Assembly: GCA_003242195.1 (NCBI GenBank)
Contig: QGUQ01000031.1
Coordinates: 1 to 11,308, forward strand
Source: Bacillota bacterium
GTDB taxonomy: Bacteria; Bacillota; Sulfobacillia; Thermaerobacterales; Thermaerobacteraceae
Direction: 5' to 3'
Length of the DNA: 11,308 nucleotides
In this document: positions 1-6,209 of the stretch, piece after piece
Position numbering within the stretch: position 1 is the first letter of the stretch
How the letters are laid out: each line of letters starts with the position of its first letter
Position numbers and translations under genes: made by a program
The notes under the pieces: generated by a model
Databases searched by the model: none
What the model was told of the DNA's origin: nothing
Seen by the model: the letters and a program-made list of their open reading frames with translations, nothing else

Positions 1-162
1 TTTATCCTTGTAATTAGGTATGGACCCGGCCCGCTGCCGGCCCCAGGCCCCGACAGGGGCGAGCGCGGAGCGCGCCACCCCGCGGCGGCTACCCGCCTCG
101 CCGCCAGCCGGTCGGCACGTGCGCCGCGCGCCGCCAGCCGATCCGTACGGGCGCGGGTGGTC

Positions 163-168
163 TATAAT
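163..168 (+). promoter_or_regulatory. Candidate -10 box of the dapB operon promoter
   Basis: A perfect TATAAT lies 77 nt upstream of the dapB ATG in otherwise extremely GC-rich DNA, so chance occurrence is unlikely. No recognisable TTGACA-like -35 is present 16-18 bp upstream (that stretch reads about GATCCG) and there is no extended -10 TG. The eleven bases CTATAATGGGT recur exactly at the uppP promoter candidate (9440-9450). Transcription would start near 175, giving a leader of about 70 nt. Assignment to the housekeeping sigma factor is inference. Confidence 0.55.
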
Positions 169-180
169 GGGTGGGAGCGG

Positions 181-203
181 GCCCGGCCGGGCGCGGGCCG
201 GGC
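181..203 (+). other. GC hairpin at the 5' end of the predicted dapB leader
   Basis: GCCCGGCC (181-188) and GGCCGGGC (196-203) are perfect reverse complements with a 7-nt loop. The hairpin begins about 13 nt after the TATAAT box, so it would lie at or near the 5' end of the mRNA. No T-run follows, so it is not a standard terminator. It could protect the 5' end from RNase J-type 5'-3' decay, which is inference. I see no lysine riboswitch or T-box consensus in the leader. Confidence 0.35.
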
Positions 204-245
204 TAAACCCGTTCCCGGGGTCCGTTCGCGACGGAGGGATCACCG

Positions 246-1055
246 ATGATTCGCGTGATCATGTGTGGGGCCACGGGCCAGACCGGGCGGGCCATCACCC
301 GCGGCTTGCTGGCCGAGCCCGACATCCACCTGGTGGGTGCCGTGGCGGCCCACCCGGCGCCTGATGTGGGGACCGCCGTGGGGGCGGAGCCTGCCGGCGT
401 GCCGGTGGATACGGACCTGGCCGCCGTGTTGAAACGGGTGGAGGCCGATGTCCTTGTCGACTTCACCGTGGCCCCGGTGGCGGAGCGCCACCTGCGGCTG
501 GCGTTGGAACACGACATCGCGCCCGTCATCGGTACCACGGGCCTCTCCGGGGAGGCTCTGGCCGATCTCGAGCGCGAGTGTGCCCGCCGCGGCCTGGGAG
601 CGGCCGTCATCGCAAACTTCTCCATCGGGGCGATGTTGCTGGCGCAGTTCGCTGCCCTGGCTGCCGAGCTCTTGCCCGACGCCGAGATCATCGAGCTCCA
701 CCACGACCGCAAGCGCGACCGGCCCTCGGGAACGGCCCTGCGGCTACGGCAGCGCCTGGCGGCCGCCTGTGGCCGGGAGGTGCCCGTCCACAGTGTTCGC
801 CTGCCAGGCCTGGTGGCCCATCACCGGGTGATCTTCGGCGGCCGCGGCGAGACGCTGACCATTGCCCACGATAGCCTGAGCCGCGAGTCCTTCGTTCCCG
901 GCGTCGTGGCTGCCGTCCGGCGCGTTCGCCAGTTGGGTGGCCGGGTGATCTACGACCTGGAGGAGCTCATCACCGTCAGCAGCGCCACCGGTGCGGGCCA
1001 GGGGATGGCCGTCGGCAGCGGCGAGCCTTCCCAGGCGGCGGAACCGCAGGGGTGA
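246..1055 (+). CDS. dapB: 4-hydroxy-tetrahydrodipicolinate reductase
   Basis: DapB reduces the DapA product HTPA to tetrahydrodipicolinate with NAD(P)H in the cytoplasmic lysine/meso-diaminopimelate pathway. The 269-residue protein has the family's usual length. The N-terminal Rossmann motif is GATGQTG (8-14). VDFT (71-74) and IGTTGLSG (95-102) belong to the cofactor domain. ANFSIGAMLL (123-132) leads into the catalytic and substrate motif HHDRKRDRPSGTA (152-164), with the paired His and Lys156. RLPGLVAHHRVIFGG (185-199) and SFVPGV (215-220) are further family landmarks. The ATG is supported by GGAGGG at 233-238, 7 nt upstream. About 28 residues after LEELI (238-242) are low-complexity and not obviously part of the fold. 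The stop codon overlaps the dpaA start, so dapB leads the operon, whereas in B. subtilis it lies elsewhere. Confidence 0.97.
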   Translation: MIRVIMCGATGQTGRAITRGLLAEPDIHLVGAVAAHPAPDVGTAVGAEPAGVPVDTDLAAVLKRVEADVLVDFTVAPVAERHLRLALEHDIAPVIGTTGLSGEALADLERECARRGLGAAVIANFSIGAMLLAQFAALAAELLPDAEIIELHHDRKRDRPSGTALRLRQRLAAACGREVPVHSVRLPGLVAHHRVIFGGRGETLTIAHDSLSRESFVPGVVAAVRRVRQLGGRVIYDLEELITVSSATGAGQGMAVGSGEPSQAAEPQG

Positions 1056-1948
1056 TGGCCTTGGCCGTCGAGGCGGTGGTGGTCGTCGGCGACGACCGGC
1101 AGGCAGCCTGCGCCGAGGCCTTGCAGCGGCGCGGATGGCGGGTCCGTTGCCTGGGCCGGTCTGCGGCCGGGCTCCCGGCCTCCCCGGATCCGGGCATCGT
1201 CGCCGACGCCGACGTGGTCCTCGGGCCCGTCACCGGCTTCGAGGCGGGCCGCCTCGCCGGGGACCTGGCGGGGCCGGCCGCGGAGCCGGAGCGCTGGCCT
1301 TTCCGCCCCGGCGCCCTCTACATCGGTGGGCGGCCCAGCGATGCGCTGCGGCGCGCGTTGGCGGAGCGGGGCGCCCGGTGGCACGACCTATTGCAGAACG
1401 AGGCCTTCGCGGAAGCCAACGCCCTGCCCACGGCGGAGGGGGCCGTGCTGCGTGCCCAGCAGCTGGGCCGAAGGATCATCGCCGGCCAGGCCGCTGCCGT
1501 ACTGGGCTTCGGCCGCTGCGGCCGGGCCCTGGCCCTGCTCCTGCGGGGAATGGGTGCTGCGGTCACCGTCGTGGCGCGCCGGACCGAACAGCGGCAGGAG
1601 GCAGCGGCGCGAGGGCTGAAGGCGTCGCCCTTCGAAGACCTGGCCGGGGTGCTGGAGCGATCCACCCTGGTGTTCAACACCGTGCCGGCACCGGTGCTGG
1701 GCAGGGAGCTCCTGGTCCGGTTGCCGCGAGAGGCGCTGGTCGTCGACATCGCCTCGCGCCCTGGCGGCGTGGACTGGGACGCGGTCCGGGAGCTGGGCGT
1801 GGAGGCGCACCTGGAGCTGGCATTGCCGGCCCGGTTCTTCCCGGTGACGGCAGGCGAGATCCTGGCCGAGACGGCGGTTCGGGTCGTGGCCGGGGGTTGC
1901 GAGGCGGCGTCCCCGCCGGCGTGTCAGGAAACGCGTCAGGAAAGTTGA
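1052..1948 (+). CDS. dpaA: Dipicolinate synthase subunit A
   Basis: DpaA (SpoVFA) is the putative dehydrogenase subunit of dipicolinate synthase, which with DpaB converts HTPA to dipicolinic acid in the mother cell for uptake into the forespore. Family landmarks, in order, are GDDRQ (13-17), the segment LPTAEGAVLRA (125-135), a central nucleotide-binding motif VLGFGRCGRAL (150-160), VFNTVP (207-212), and VDIASRPGGVDW (231-242). The terminal segment ALPARFFPVTAGEIL (257-271) aligns with the GLPG..APKTAG segment of B. subtilis SpoVFA but is diverged. Residues from about 282 onward are a short tail outside the family core. The start is GTG at 1052 (4-nt overlap with dapB) or the adjacent ATG at 1055. 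Neither has a well-spaced Shine-Dalgarno, so translation is probably coupled to dapB. The protein has 298 residues, close to the B. subtilis protein. Confidence 0.95.
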   Translation: MMALAVEAVVVVGDDRQAACAEALQRRGWRVRCLGRSAAGLPASPDPGIVADADVVLGPVTGFEAGRLAGDLAGPAAEPERWPFRPGALYIGGRPSDALRRALAERGARWHDLLQNEAFAEANALPTAEGAVLRAQQLGRRIIAGQAAAVLGFGRCGRALALLLRGMGAAVTVVARRTEQRQEAAARGLKASPFEDLAGVLERSTLVFNTVPAPVLGRELLVRLPREALVVDIASRPGGVDWDAVRELGVEAHLELALPARFFPVTAGEILAETAVRVVAGGCEAASPPACQETRQES

Positions 1949-1991
1949 CGCGAATGAGCCCAAAGGGGGCTGGCACCCGTCACCGGGGTGC
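1932..1991 (+). other. Three tandem short hairpins at the dpaA 3' end
   Basis: Three consecutive perfect inverted repeats span the dpaA stop codon and the start of the gap. CGCGTCA (1932-1938) pairs with TGACGCG (1946-1952), AGCCC (1957-1961) with GGGCT (1967-1971), and GCACCC (1973-1978) with GGGTGC (1986-1991). No T-tract follows any of them, so none is a convincing intrinsic terminator. GGCTGGC is repeated at 1968-1974 and 1992-1998. The function is unknown. Short GC stems do occur by chance in such DNA. Confidence 0.35.
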
Positions 1992-2041
1992 GGCTGGCGC
2001 AATAGGCTCTCGGTGAGCGCGCGCGGTAGCGTGTAGCGGCG

Positions 2042-2070
2042 CGGCGGGCCGGCCGGACGTGGGCCCGCCG
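2042..2070 (+). other. 9-bp hairpin just upstream of the dpaB ribosome binding site
   Basis: CGGCGGGCC (2042-2050) and GGCCCGCCG (2062-2070) are perfect reverse complements with an 11-nt loop. The stem ends 3 nt before the long purine Shine-Dalgarno GGGAGGAGGG (2073-2082) of dpaB. It leaves that site exposed rather than covered. It may act as an mRNA stability or 5'-end element after processing, which is inference. The rest of the 142-nt dpaA-dpaB gap (1949-2090) shows no clear promoter; in particular I found no CATA-type SigK -10. Confidence 0.35.
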
Positions 2071-2090
2071 GCGGGAGGAGGGATCGCGCG

Positions 2091-2681
2091 GTGCTCACCG
2101 GACGCCGAATTGGTTTCGCCGTGTGCGCGTCGCACCACAACCTGTCCCGGGTGATGGAGGCCGTCGGTCGGTTGGTGGAGTCGGGGTCGGACGTATACCC
2201 TATCGTGTCCCACTCCGTGGCCACCACCGCCACCGTGCATGGTACGCCGGCGCAGTGGCTGGAGGCGCTGGAACGGGTGACGGGCCGACGGCCGTGGCGG
2301 AGCATCCCGGAGGTGGAGCCCATTGGGCCGCGCCGGCTCCTGGACGCCCTGGTGATCGCGCCGTGCACCGGCACGACCATGGCCAAGCTGGCCAATGGTT
2401 TCAGCGACAGCGCCGTGCTCATGGCGGCCAAGGCCGTGTTGCGGAACCAGCGCCCGGTGGTGCTGGCCATCTCCACCAACGACGGGCTGGGGATCAACGC
2501 CCGCAACCTGGCGACGCTGCTCAACACCAAGAACGTCTACTTCGTACCCTTTGGCCAGGACAATCCCGAGGAGAAGCCGAACTCTCTGACATCGAGTTTT
2601 GGACTGATACCCGCCGCCCTGGAGGCGGCCCTGGCGGGCAAGCAGCTGCAACCGCTGCTGGTGGCGGCGGGCGGGATGTGA
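2091..2681 (+). CDS. dpaB: Dipicolinate synthase subunit B (flavoprotein)
   Basis: DpaB (SpoVFB) belongs to the flavoprotein (UbiX/Dfp-like) fold and acts with DpaA to make dipicolinic acid, the calcium-chelated spore-core solute. The 196 residues follow B. subtilis SpoVFB closely: GRRIGFAVCASHHN near the N-terminus (4-17), EPIGPRRLLDALVIAPCTG (76-94), the run TTMAKLANGFSDSAVLMAAKA (95-115), RPVVLAISTNDGLG (120-133), NTKNVYFVPFGQDNPEEKPNS (145-165), and a C-terminal LQPLLV segment. The start is GTG at 2091, fixed by GGGAGGAGGG at 2073-2082 with an 8-nt spacer. Unlike many relatives, it is separated from dpaA by 142 nt containing several hairpins. DPA synthesis is a marker of endospore formation, so this gene and dpaA are the strongest evidence that the organism sporulates. 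Confidence 0.96.
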   Translation: MLTGRRIGFAVCASHHNLSRVMEAVGRLVESGSDVYPIVSHSVATTATVHGTPAQWLEALERVTGRRPWRSIPEVEPIGPRRLLDALVIAPCTGTTMAKLANGFSDSAVLMAAKAVLRNQRPVVLAISTNDGLGINARNLATLLNTKNVYFVPFGQDNPEEKPNSLTSSFGLIPAALEAALAGKQLQPLLVAAGGM

Positions 2682-2768
2682 CCCGCGGCGGCCGCGCCGG
2701 GCCCGGCCGGAGCGGCTACCGCGCCCATTGCACACCAGGCCGGCGCCGCCGGGCGGTCGCGCCGGCCC

Positions 2769-2775
2769 GGGAGGT
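2769..2775 (+). promoter_or_regulatory. Shine-Dalgarno deciding the asd start
   Basis: GGGAGGT lies 6 nt before the ATG at 2782. The same reading frame is open upstream to about 2728, but that extension has no ribosome binding site and would add 18 residues before the MGYRVAVVGATG start typical of the family. The ATG at 2782 is therefore preferred. Confidence 0.75.
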
Positions 2776-2781
2776 CGAAGC

Positions 2782-3783
2782 ATGGGATATCGCGTGGCAG
2801 TGGTAGGCGCCACCGGTCTGGTCGGGCAGCAGGTGATGCGGTTGCTGGAGGAGCGCCGGTTCCCCGTGTCGGAATTGCGGCCGCTGGCCACGGCGCGCTC
2901 GGCCGGCCGGGTGGTGCAGTTCGCCGGCGAGCAACTGGAGGTTCGGGAGGCGTCCGCGGAGACCCTGCGGGGGGCGGACTTCGCCTTCTTCGCGGCCAGC
3001 GGCGACGTCAGCCGGGAGCTGGCACCGGTGGCCGCTCGCGCCGGCACCGTCGTCATCGACAAGTCCAACACCTTCCGCCTGGACCCCGAGGTGCCCCTGG
3101 TGGTGCCCGAGGTCAACGGTGACGCCCTGGCGGGCCACCGCAACCTGATCGCCAGCCCCAACTGCTCCACCATCCAGCTGGTGGTGGTGCTGAAGCCGAT
3201 CCTGGATGCCTTCGGGCTGCGGCGCGTGGTCGTCTCCACCTACCAGGCCGTCTCGGGTACGGGGGCGGCGGCGCTGGAGGAACTGGAGGCGGCGACCCGG
3301 GCCGACCTGGAGGGCCGCCCATTCGAGCCGCAGGTGTACCCGCAGCCCATCGCCTTCAACGTGCTTCCCCACTGCGACCGGTTCGAAGACGAGGCGGCGA
3401 CCCTGGAGGAGTGGAAGCTGGTTCGGGAGTCGCGGAAGATCCTGGGCCGCCCGGACCTGGCCGTGACCGCCACAGCGGTGCGCGTGCCGGTGCGAGTCGG
3501 TCATAGCGAGGCGGTGTGGCTGGAGACGGAGCGGCAGGCAGATCCCGCGGCCTTGCGGGAGGTGCTGGCGGCCGCGCCTGGCGTGGTCGTCTGGGATGAT
3601 CCCACCCGGAACCTGTACCCGACGCCGCTGCAGGTTGCCGGCCGGGACGAGGTCTTCGTCGGGCGCATCCGCCGCGACCCCACCGCCGAGCGAGCCTTCT
3701 GGCTGTGGATCGTGGCTGATAACCTGCGCAAGGGCGCGGCCACCAACGCCGTGCAGATCGCCGAGGCCCTGATCCGGGCTTGA
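2782..3783 (+). CDS. asd: Aspartate-semialdehyde dehydrogenase
   Basis: Asd reduces aspartyl phosphate to aspartate semialdehyde with NADPH, the branch point toward lysine/DAP/DPA and toward threonine and methionine. The 333-residue protein starts with the Rossmann motif VAVVGATGLVGQ (5-16). AASGDVS (71-77) and the run TVVIDKSNTFRLD (89-101) follow. The active-site Cys128 lies in SPNCSTIQ (125-132). QAVSGTGAAA (155-164) and Arg234/His241 in RVPVRVGHSEAV (234-245) bind substrate and assist catalysis in the family. DNLRKGAATNAVQIAE (313-328) closes the protein. Length and motifs are those of an intact Gram-positive enzyme. It lies 100 nt after dpaB; that gap (2682-2781) is GC-rich with no promoter or terminator I can support. 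Only 43 nt separate its stop from the preferred dapG start, consistent with one operon. Confidence 0.98.
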   Translation: MGYRVAVVGATGLVGQQVMRLLEERRFPVSELRPLATARSAGRVVQFAGEQLEVREASAETLRGADFAFFAASGDVSRELAPVAARAGTVVIDKSNTFRLDPEVPLVVPEVNGDALAGHRNLIASPNCSTIQLVVVLKPILDAFGLRRVVVSTYQAVSGTGAAALEELEAATRADLEGRPFEPQVYPQPIAFNVLPHCDRFEDEAATLEEWKLVRESRKILGRPDLAVTATAVRVPVRVGHSEAVWLETERQADPAALREVLAAAPGVVVWDDPTRNLYPTPLQVAGRDEVFVGRIRRDPTAERAFWLWIVADNLRKGAATNAVQIAEALIRA

Positions 3784-3811
3784 CGGCCGGCACGGCCGCG
3801 GGATGGGAAGC

Positions 3812-3816
3812 GAGGT
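3812..3816 (+). promoter_or_regulatory. Shine-Dalgarno favouring the TTG start of dapG
   Basis: GAGGT lies 10 nt before the TTG at 3827 and is the only reasonable ribosome binding site here. The in-frame ATG at 3803 has no purine-rich site upstream. GTG at 3818 lies only a base or two beyond GAGGT. Starting at TTG gives MRIIVQKFGGTS, which aligns end to end with the B. subtilis DapG N-terminus. Confidence 0.5.
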
Positions 3817-3826
3817 CGTGGCAGCG

Positions 3827-5209
3827 TTGCGAATCATCGTACAGAAGTTCGGTGGCACCTCCTTGCGCACGGCGGAGGATCGCGCTGCCGCCGTCCGCCA
3901 CGTGGTGGGGGCGATTCAGCGCGGCCTGCGCCCGGTAGTGGTCGTGTCGGCCATGGGGCGCCGCGGCGATCCCTACGCCACCGATACCCTGGTCTCCCTG
4001 GCCCGAGACGTGCACCCCGAAGTGCCCCCGCGGGACCTGGACCTGCTCATGGCCTGCGGCGAGGTGATCTCAGCGGTCGTCTTCGCCCAGGTGCTGCGGC
4101 GGGCGGGGGTCCGGGCCATCGCCCTGACGGGCGGGCAGGCAGGTCTGGTGACCGACGACCAGTTCGGCGACGCTCGCATCTTGCGGGTGGAACCGGAAAC
4201 CCTGCGCCGCCACCTGGAGCGGGGCGAGGTCCCGGTGGTCGCGGGCTTCCAGGGGGTCACGGAAGACGGGCGCGACGTCACCACCCTGGGCCGCGGCGGC
4301 AGCGATACGACGGCGGCCGCCCTGGGCGTGGCCTTGCGCGCCGAGGTGGTGGAGATCTACACCGATGTGGACGGCATCAAGACGGCCGACCCGCGCCTGG
4401 TCCCCGAAGCCCGCACCTTGAGCACCGCCACCTACGACGAGATCGTGCAGATGGCCCACGAAGGGGCCCGGGTGGTCCACCCGCGAGCGGTCGAGCTGGC
4501 CATGCGCGGCAACGTGCCCCTGCGGGTGCGCAGCACCTTCAGCGACGACCCCGGCACGCTGATCACGCGGCATTGGGAGGTCGACCAGGTCTGGCCCGAC
4601 CTGCGGCACGCACGGGCGGTGACGGGCATCACCCACATCCCCCACCTGACCCAGATCACCATCCACGTAGACGACGCGCGGGACGACCAGGCCCTGAACG
4701 TGCGGCTGTTCCGGGCGCTGGCGGACCGGGGCATCAGTGTGGACATGATCAACGTTTCGCCACGGCGCAAGTCTTTCGTGGTCCGCGACGAGCGGGCGGA
4801 GGAGGCGCGGGCGGCACTGGAGGAACTGGGGCTGAAGCCCGAGTTGCGACCGGGTTGCGCCAAGGTCACGGTGGTTGGGGCGGGCATGCACGGGGTGCCC
4901 GGCGTCATGGCGCGGGTGGTGGAGGCCCTGAAGGCCGCCGGCGTGTCCATCCTGCTGACGGTGGACTCCCACATGACCATCTCCTGCCTCGTCGAGGGGC
5001 GCGATCTCGGGGCGGCGGTGCGAGCGCTGCACGACAAGTTCGGCCTGGGGAAGGTGACGCCGGTCCTGGACGGCCCCGAGCGGTCGCCCCGGGTGGGAGC
5101 GGGTGACCCGCGGCCCGCCCCGGCGTCCCCCTCGGTGTCGCAGCCCCCGGGGGCGCGGGAGAACGGTGCCAGGGTGATGGCCAGAGAGGGGGAGGAGCCC
5201 GATGCCTGA
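3827..5209 (+). CDS. dapG: Aspartate kinase (DapG-type, two ACT domains)
   Basis: This enzyme phosphorylates aspartate, the first step of the aspartate pathway. From the preferred TTG start it has 460 residues (468 from ATG at 3803). The kinase domain shows KFGGTS (7-12), VVVSAMGRRGDPYATDTL, TGGQAGLVTDDQ, TTLGRGGSDTTAAALG and YTDVDGIKTADPR. The regulatory half has two ACT-like regions: one runs from ITHIPHLTQITIHVDD to about GLKPEL, and the second from CAKVTVVGAGMHGVPGVMAR to CLVEGRD. The residues GRRGDPYATD match B. subtilis DapG, the DAP-inhibited isozyme. That and the synteny support DapG rather than LysC; the feedback ligand is inference. The last 50 or so residues, after DKFGLGKVTPVL, are a Pro/Ala/Gly-rich tail absent from the roughly 404-residue B. 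subtilis protein. The tail's end carries the dapA ribosome binding site, and the genes overlap by 8 nt. Confidence 0.96.
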   Translation: MRIIVQKFGGTSLRTAEDRAAAVRHVVGAIQRGLRPVVVVSAMGRRGDPYATDTLVSLARDVHPEVPPRDLDLLMACGEVISAVVFAQVLRRAGVRAIALTGGQAGLVTDDQFGDARILRVEPETLRRHLERGEVPVVAGFQGVTEDGRDVTTLGRGGSDTTAAALGVALRAEVVEIYTDVDGIKTADPRLVPEARTLSTATYDEIVQMAHEGARVVHPRAVELAMRGNVPLRVRSTFSDDPGTLITRHWEVDQVWPDLRHARAVTGITHIPHLTQITIHVDDARDDQALNVRLFRALADRGISVDMINVSPRRKSFVVRDERAEEARAALEELGLKPELRPGCAKVTVVGAGMHGVPGVMARVVEALKAAGVSILLTVDSHMTISCLVEGRDLGAAVRALHDKFGLGKVTPVLDGPERSPRVGAGDPRPAPASPSVSQPPGARENGARVMAREGEEPDA

Positions 5210-6092
5210 CTACGGTTCGGTCATCACGGCGATGGTGACGCCCTTCGACGCCGAGGGGCGCGTGGACACGCGCGGGGCGGCGGAACTGGCGCGGCGCCTG
5301 GTGGAGTCCGGCTCCGACGGGATCGTCGTGGCCGGCACCACCGGCGAGTCGCCGACCCTGACCGAGGAGGAACGGCTGGCCCTGTTGCGCGCCGTGCTGG
5401 AGGCCGTGGGCGACCGCGCCTTCGTCTGGATGGGTACGGGGACCAACGACACGGCGGCGTCCATCCGCCTGACCCGGGAGGCCGAGGATGCGGGCGCCCA
5501 CGGCGTCATGCTGGTGACGCCCTACTACAACAAGCCGCCGCAAGCCGGCCTGCTGGAACACTTCCGGGCCATCGCGTCGGCCACGCGGCTGCCGGTAATG
5601 GTGTACAACGTGCCCGGCCGCACCGCCTGCAACCTGGAGCCCGAGACGCTGGTGCGGCTGGTGGAGGCGGCGCCCAACGTGGTGGCCGTCAAGGAGGCCA
5701 GCGGCAACCTGGACCAGGTGGGTGAGATCCGGCGCCGGTTGCCGCGACCCTTCCGGGTGTACGCCGGCGACGACAGCTTCACGCTGCCGGTTCTGGCCAT
5801 CGGTGGCGATGGCGTGGTCAGCGTCGCCTCCCACCTGGTGGCGGGGGAGCTGCGACGCATGGTGGACGCCTTCCGGGAGGGGCGGGTGGAGGAGGCCAGC
5901 GCCATCCACCTGCGGCTCCTGCCGCTCTTCAAGGCACTCTTCTGGACGGCCAACCCGATCCCCGTGAAGACGGCATTGCGGCTGGTAGGCTTCGACGTGG
6001 GCGGCGTCCGGCCGCCGCTGGTGGCGATGCCCCGCGAGATGGAGGAGCGCCTCCGCTCGCTGCTGGCGGAGCTGCAACTGGTGCGAGTATAA
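5202..6092 (+). CDS. dapA: 4-hydroxy-tetrahydrodipicolinate synthase
   Basis: DapA condenses pyruvate with aspartate semialdehyde to form HTPA, the substrate of both DapB and DpaA/DpaB in this operon. The 296-residue protein is a complete class I aldolase TIM barrel of normal length. Pyruvate-binding GTTGESPTLT is at 45-54, with the conserved Thr pair 46-47. GTGTND (78-83) and LVTPYYNKP (104-112) follow. Catalytic Tyr135 and Arg140 lie in VYNVPGRT (134-141). Schiff-base Lys164 lies in VAVKEASGNLDQ (161-172). YAGDDSF and IGGDGVVSVASH (200-211) complete the barrel. GGAGGAG at 5191-5197 precedes the ATG by 4 nt. The start overlaps the dapG stop by 8 nt, so the two are translationally coupled. 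The stop codon is embedded in a TATAAT sequence that may serve the next gene. Confidence 0.98.
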   Translation: MPDYGSVITAMVTPFDAEGRVDTRGAAELARRLVESGSDGIVVAGTTGESPTLTEEERLALLRAVLEAVGDRAFVWMGTGTNDTAASIRLTREAEDAGAHGVMLVTPYYNKPPQAGLLEHFRAIASATRLPVMVYNVPGRTACNLEPETLVRLVEAAPNVVAVKEASGNLDQVGEIRRRLPRPFRVYAGDDSFTLPVLAIGGDGVVSVASHLVAGELRRMVDAFREGRVEEASAIHLRLLPLFKALFWTANPIPVKTALRLVGFDVGGVRPPLVAMPREMEERLRSLLAELQLVRV

Positions 6093-6093
6093 T
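6088..6093 (+). promoter_or_regulatory. Candidate -10 box for rnj overlapping the dapA stop
   Basis: A perfect TATAAT includes the dapA TAA stop (6090-6092). No good -35 is visible 16-18 bp upstream, inside the dapA coding end. If used, transcription would start near 6100 and give rnj a leader of about 110 nt containing the hairpin at 6118-6143. The match may partly result from the stop codon context. Confidence 0.4.
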
Positions 6094-6117
6094 ATCTACA
6101 GCGCTTTTCGGTTCGGG

Positions 6118-6150
6118 TGCCACCGCGCGCTGGCGCGGGGGCATTTCTTT
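6118..6150 (+). terminator. Intrinsic terminator or attenuator between dapA and rnj
   Basis: TGCC (6118-6121) pairs with GGCA (6140-6143), and CCGCGC (6123-6128) with GCGCGG (6133-6138). This makes a 10-bp stem interrupted by one A-G mismatch, with loop GCTG. TTTCTTT (6144-6150) follows directly, the classic order for a Rho-independent terminator. It would end the dap operon 26 nt after dapA. If the TATAAT at 6088 is active, it lies within the rnj leader and could attenuate that gene. Confidence 0.6.
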
Positions 6151-6209
6151 GTCTGGCGTTCCGCGGGCCGCCGCGCGGGACGCGACGATGTAGGGAACAC
6201 AGGAGGTGG

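Noticed and set aside
1..23. AT-rich stretch at the left edge
   Set aside because: It might be the end of an upstream promoter or terminator, but it is cut by the window and cannot be assigned.
1..245. Lysine riboswitch or T-box in the dapB leader
   Set aside because: I looked for L-box and T-box landmarks (such as the TGGNACCGCG T-box core or AGAGG-type L-box pieces) and found none. Only simple GC hairpins are present.
20..364. 114-codon frame at the window start
   Set aside because: It is Arg/Pro-rich with no ribosome binding site, runs across the promoter candidate and into dapB out of frame, and is most likely non-coding.
1945..1950. TTGACG as a -35 box for a dpaB promoter
   Set aside because: No -10-like sequence occurs 16-18 bp downstream, and the bases are part of the dpaA stop and a hairpin arm.
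991..2016. 341-codon + strand frame overlapping dapB and dpaA
   Set aside because: It is an Arg/Gly/Ala-rich shadow of dpaA in another frame, and the dpaA frame carries all the family motifs.
1980..3239. Long antisense open frame (419 codons), and similar ones at 2716-3870, 4070-5032 and 4905-6077
   Set aside because: They lie opposite well-conserved genes, have the Arg/Gly/His/Gln-rich composition typical of high-GC shadow frames, and show no family motif.
4573..4640. Internal start producing a separate regulatory subunit from dapG, as in LysC-type aspartokinases
   Set aside because: There is no clear Shine-Dalgarno with a well-placed start codon at the kinase/ACT boundary.
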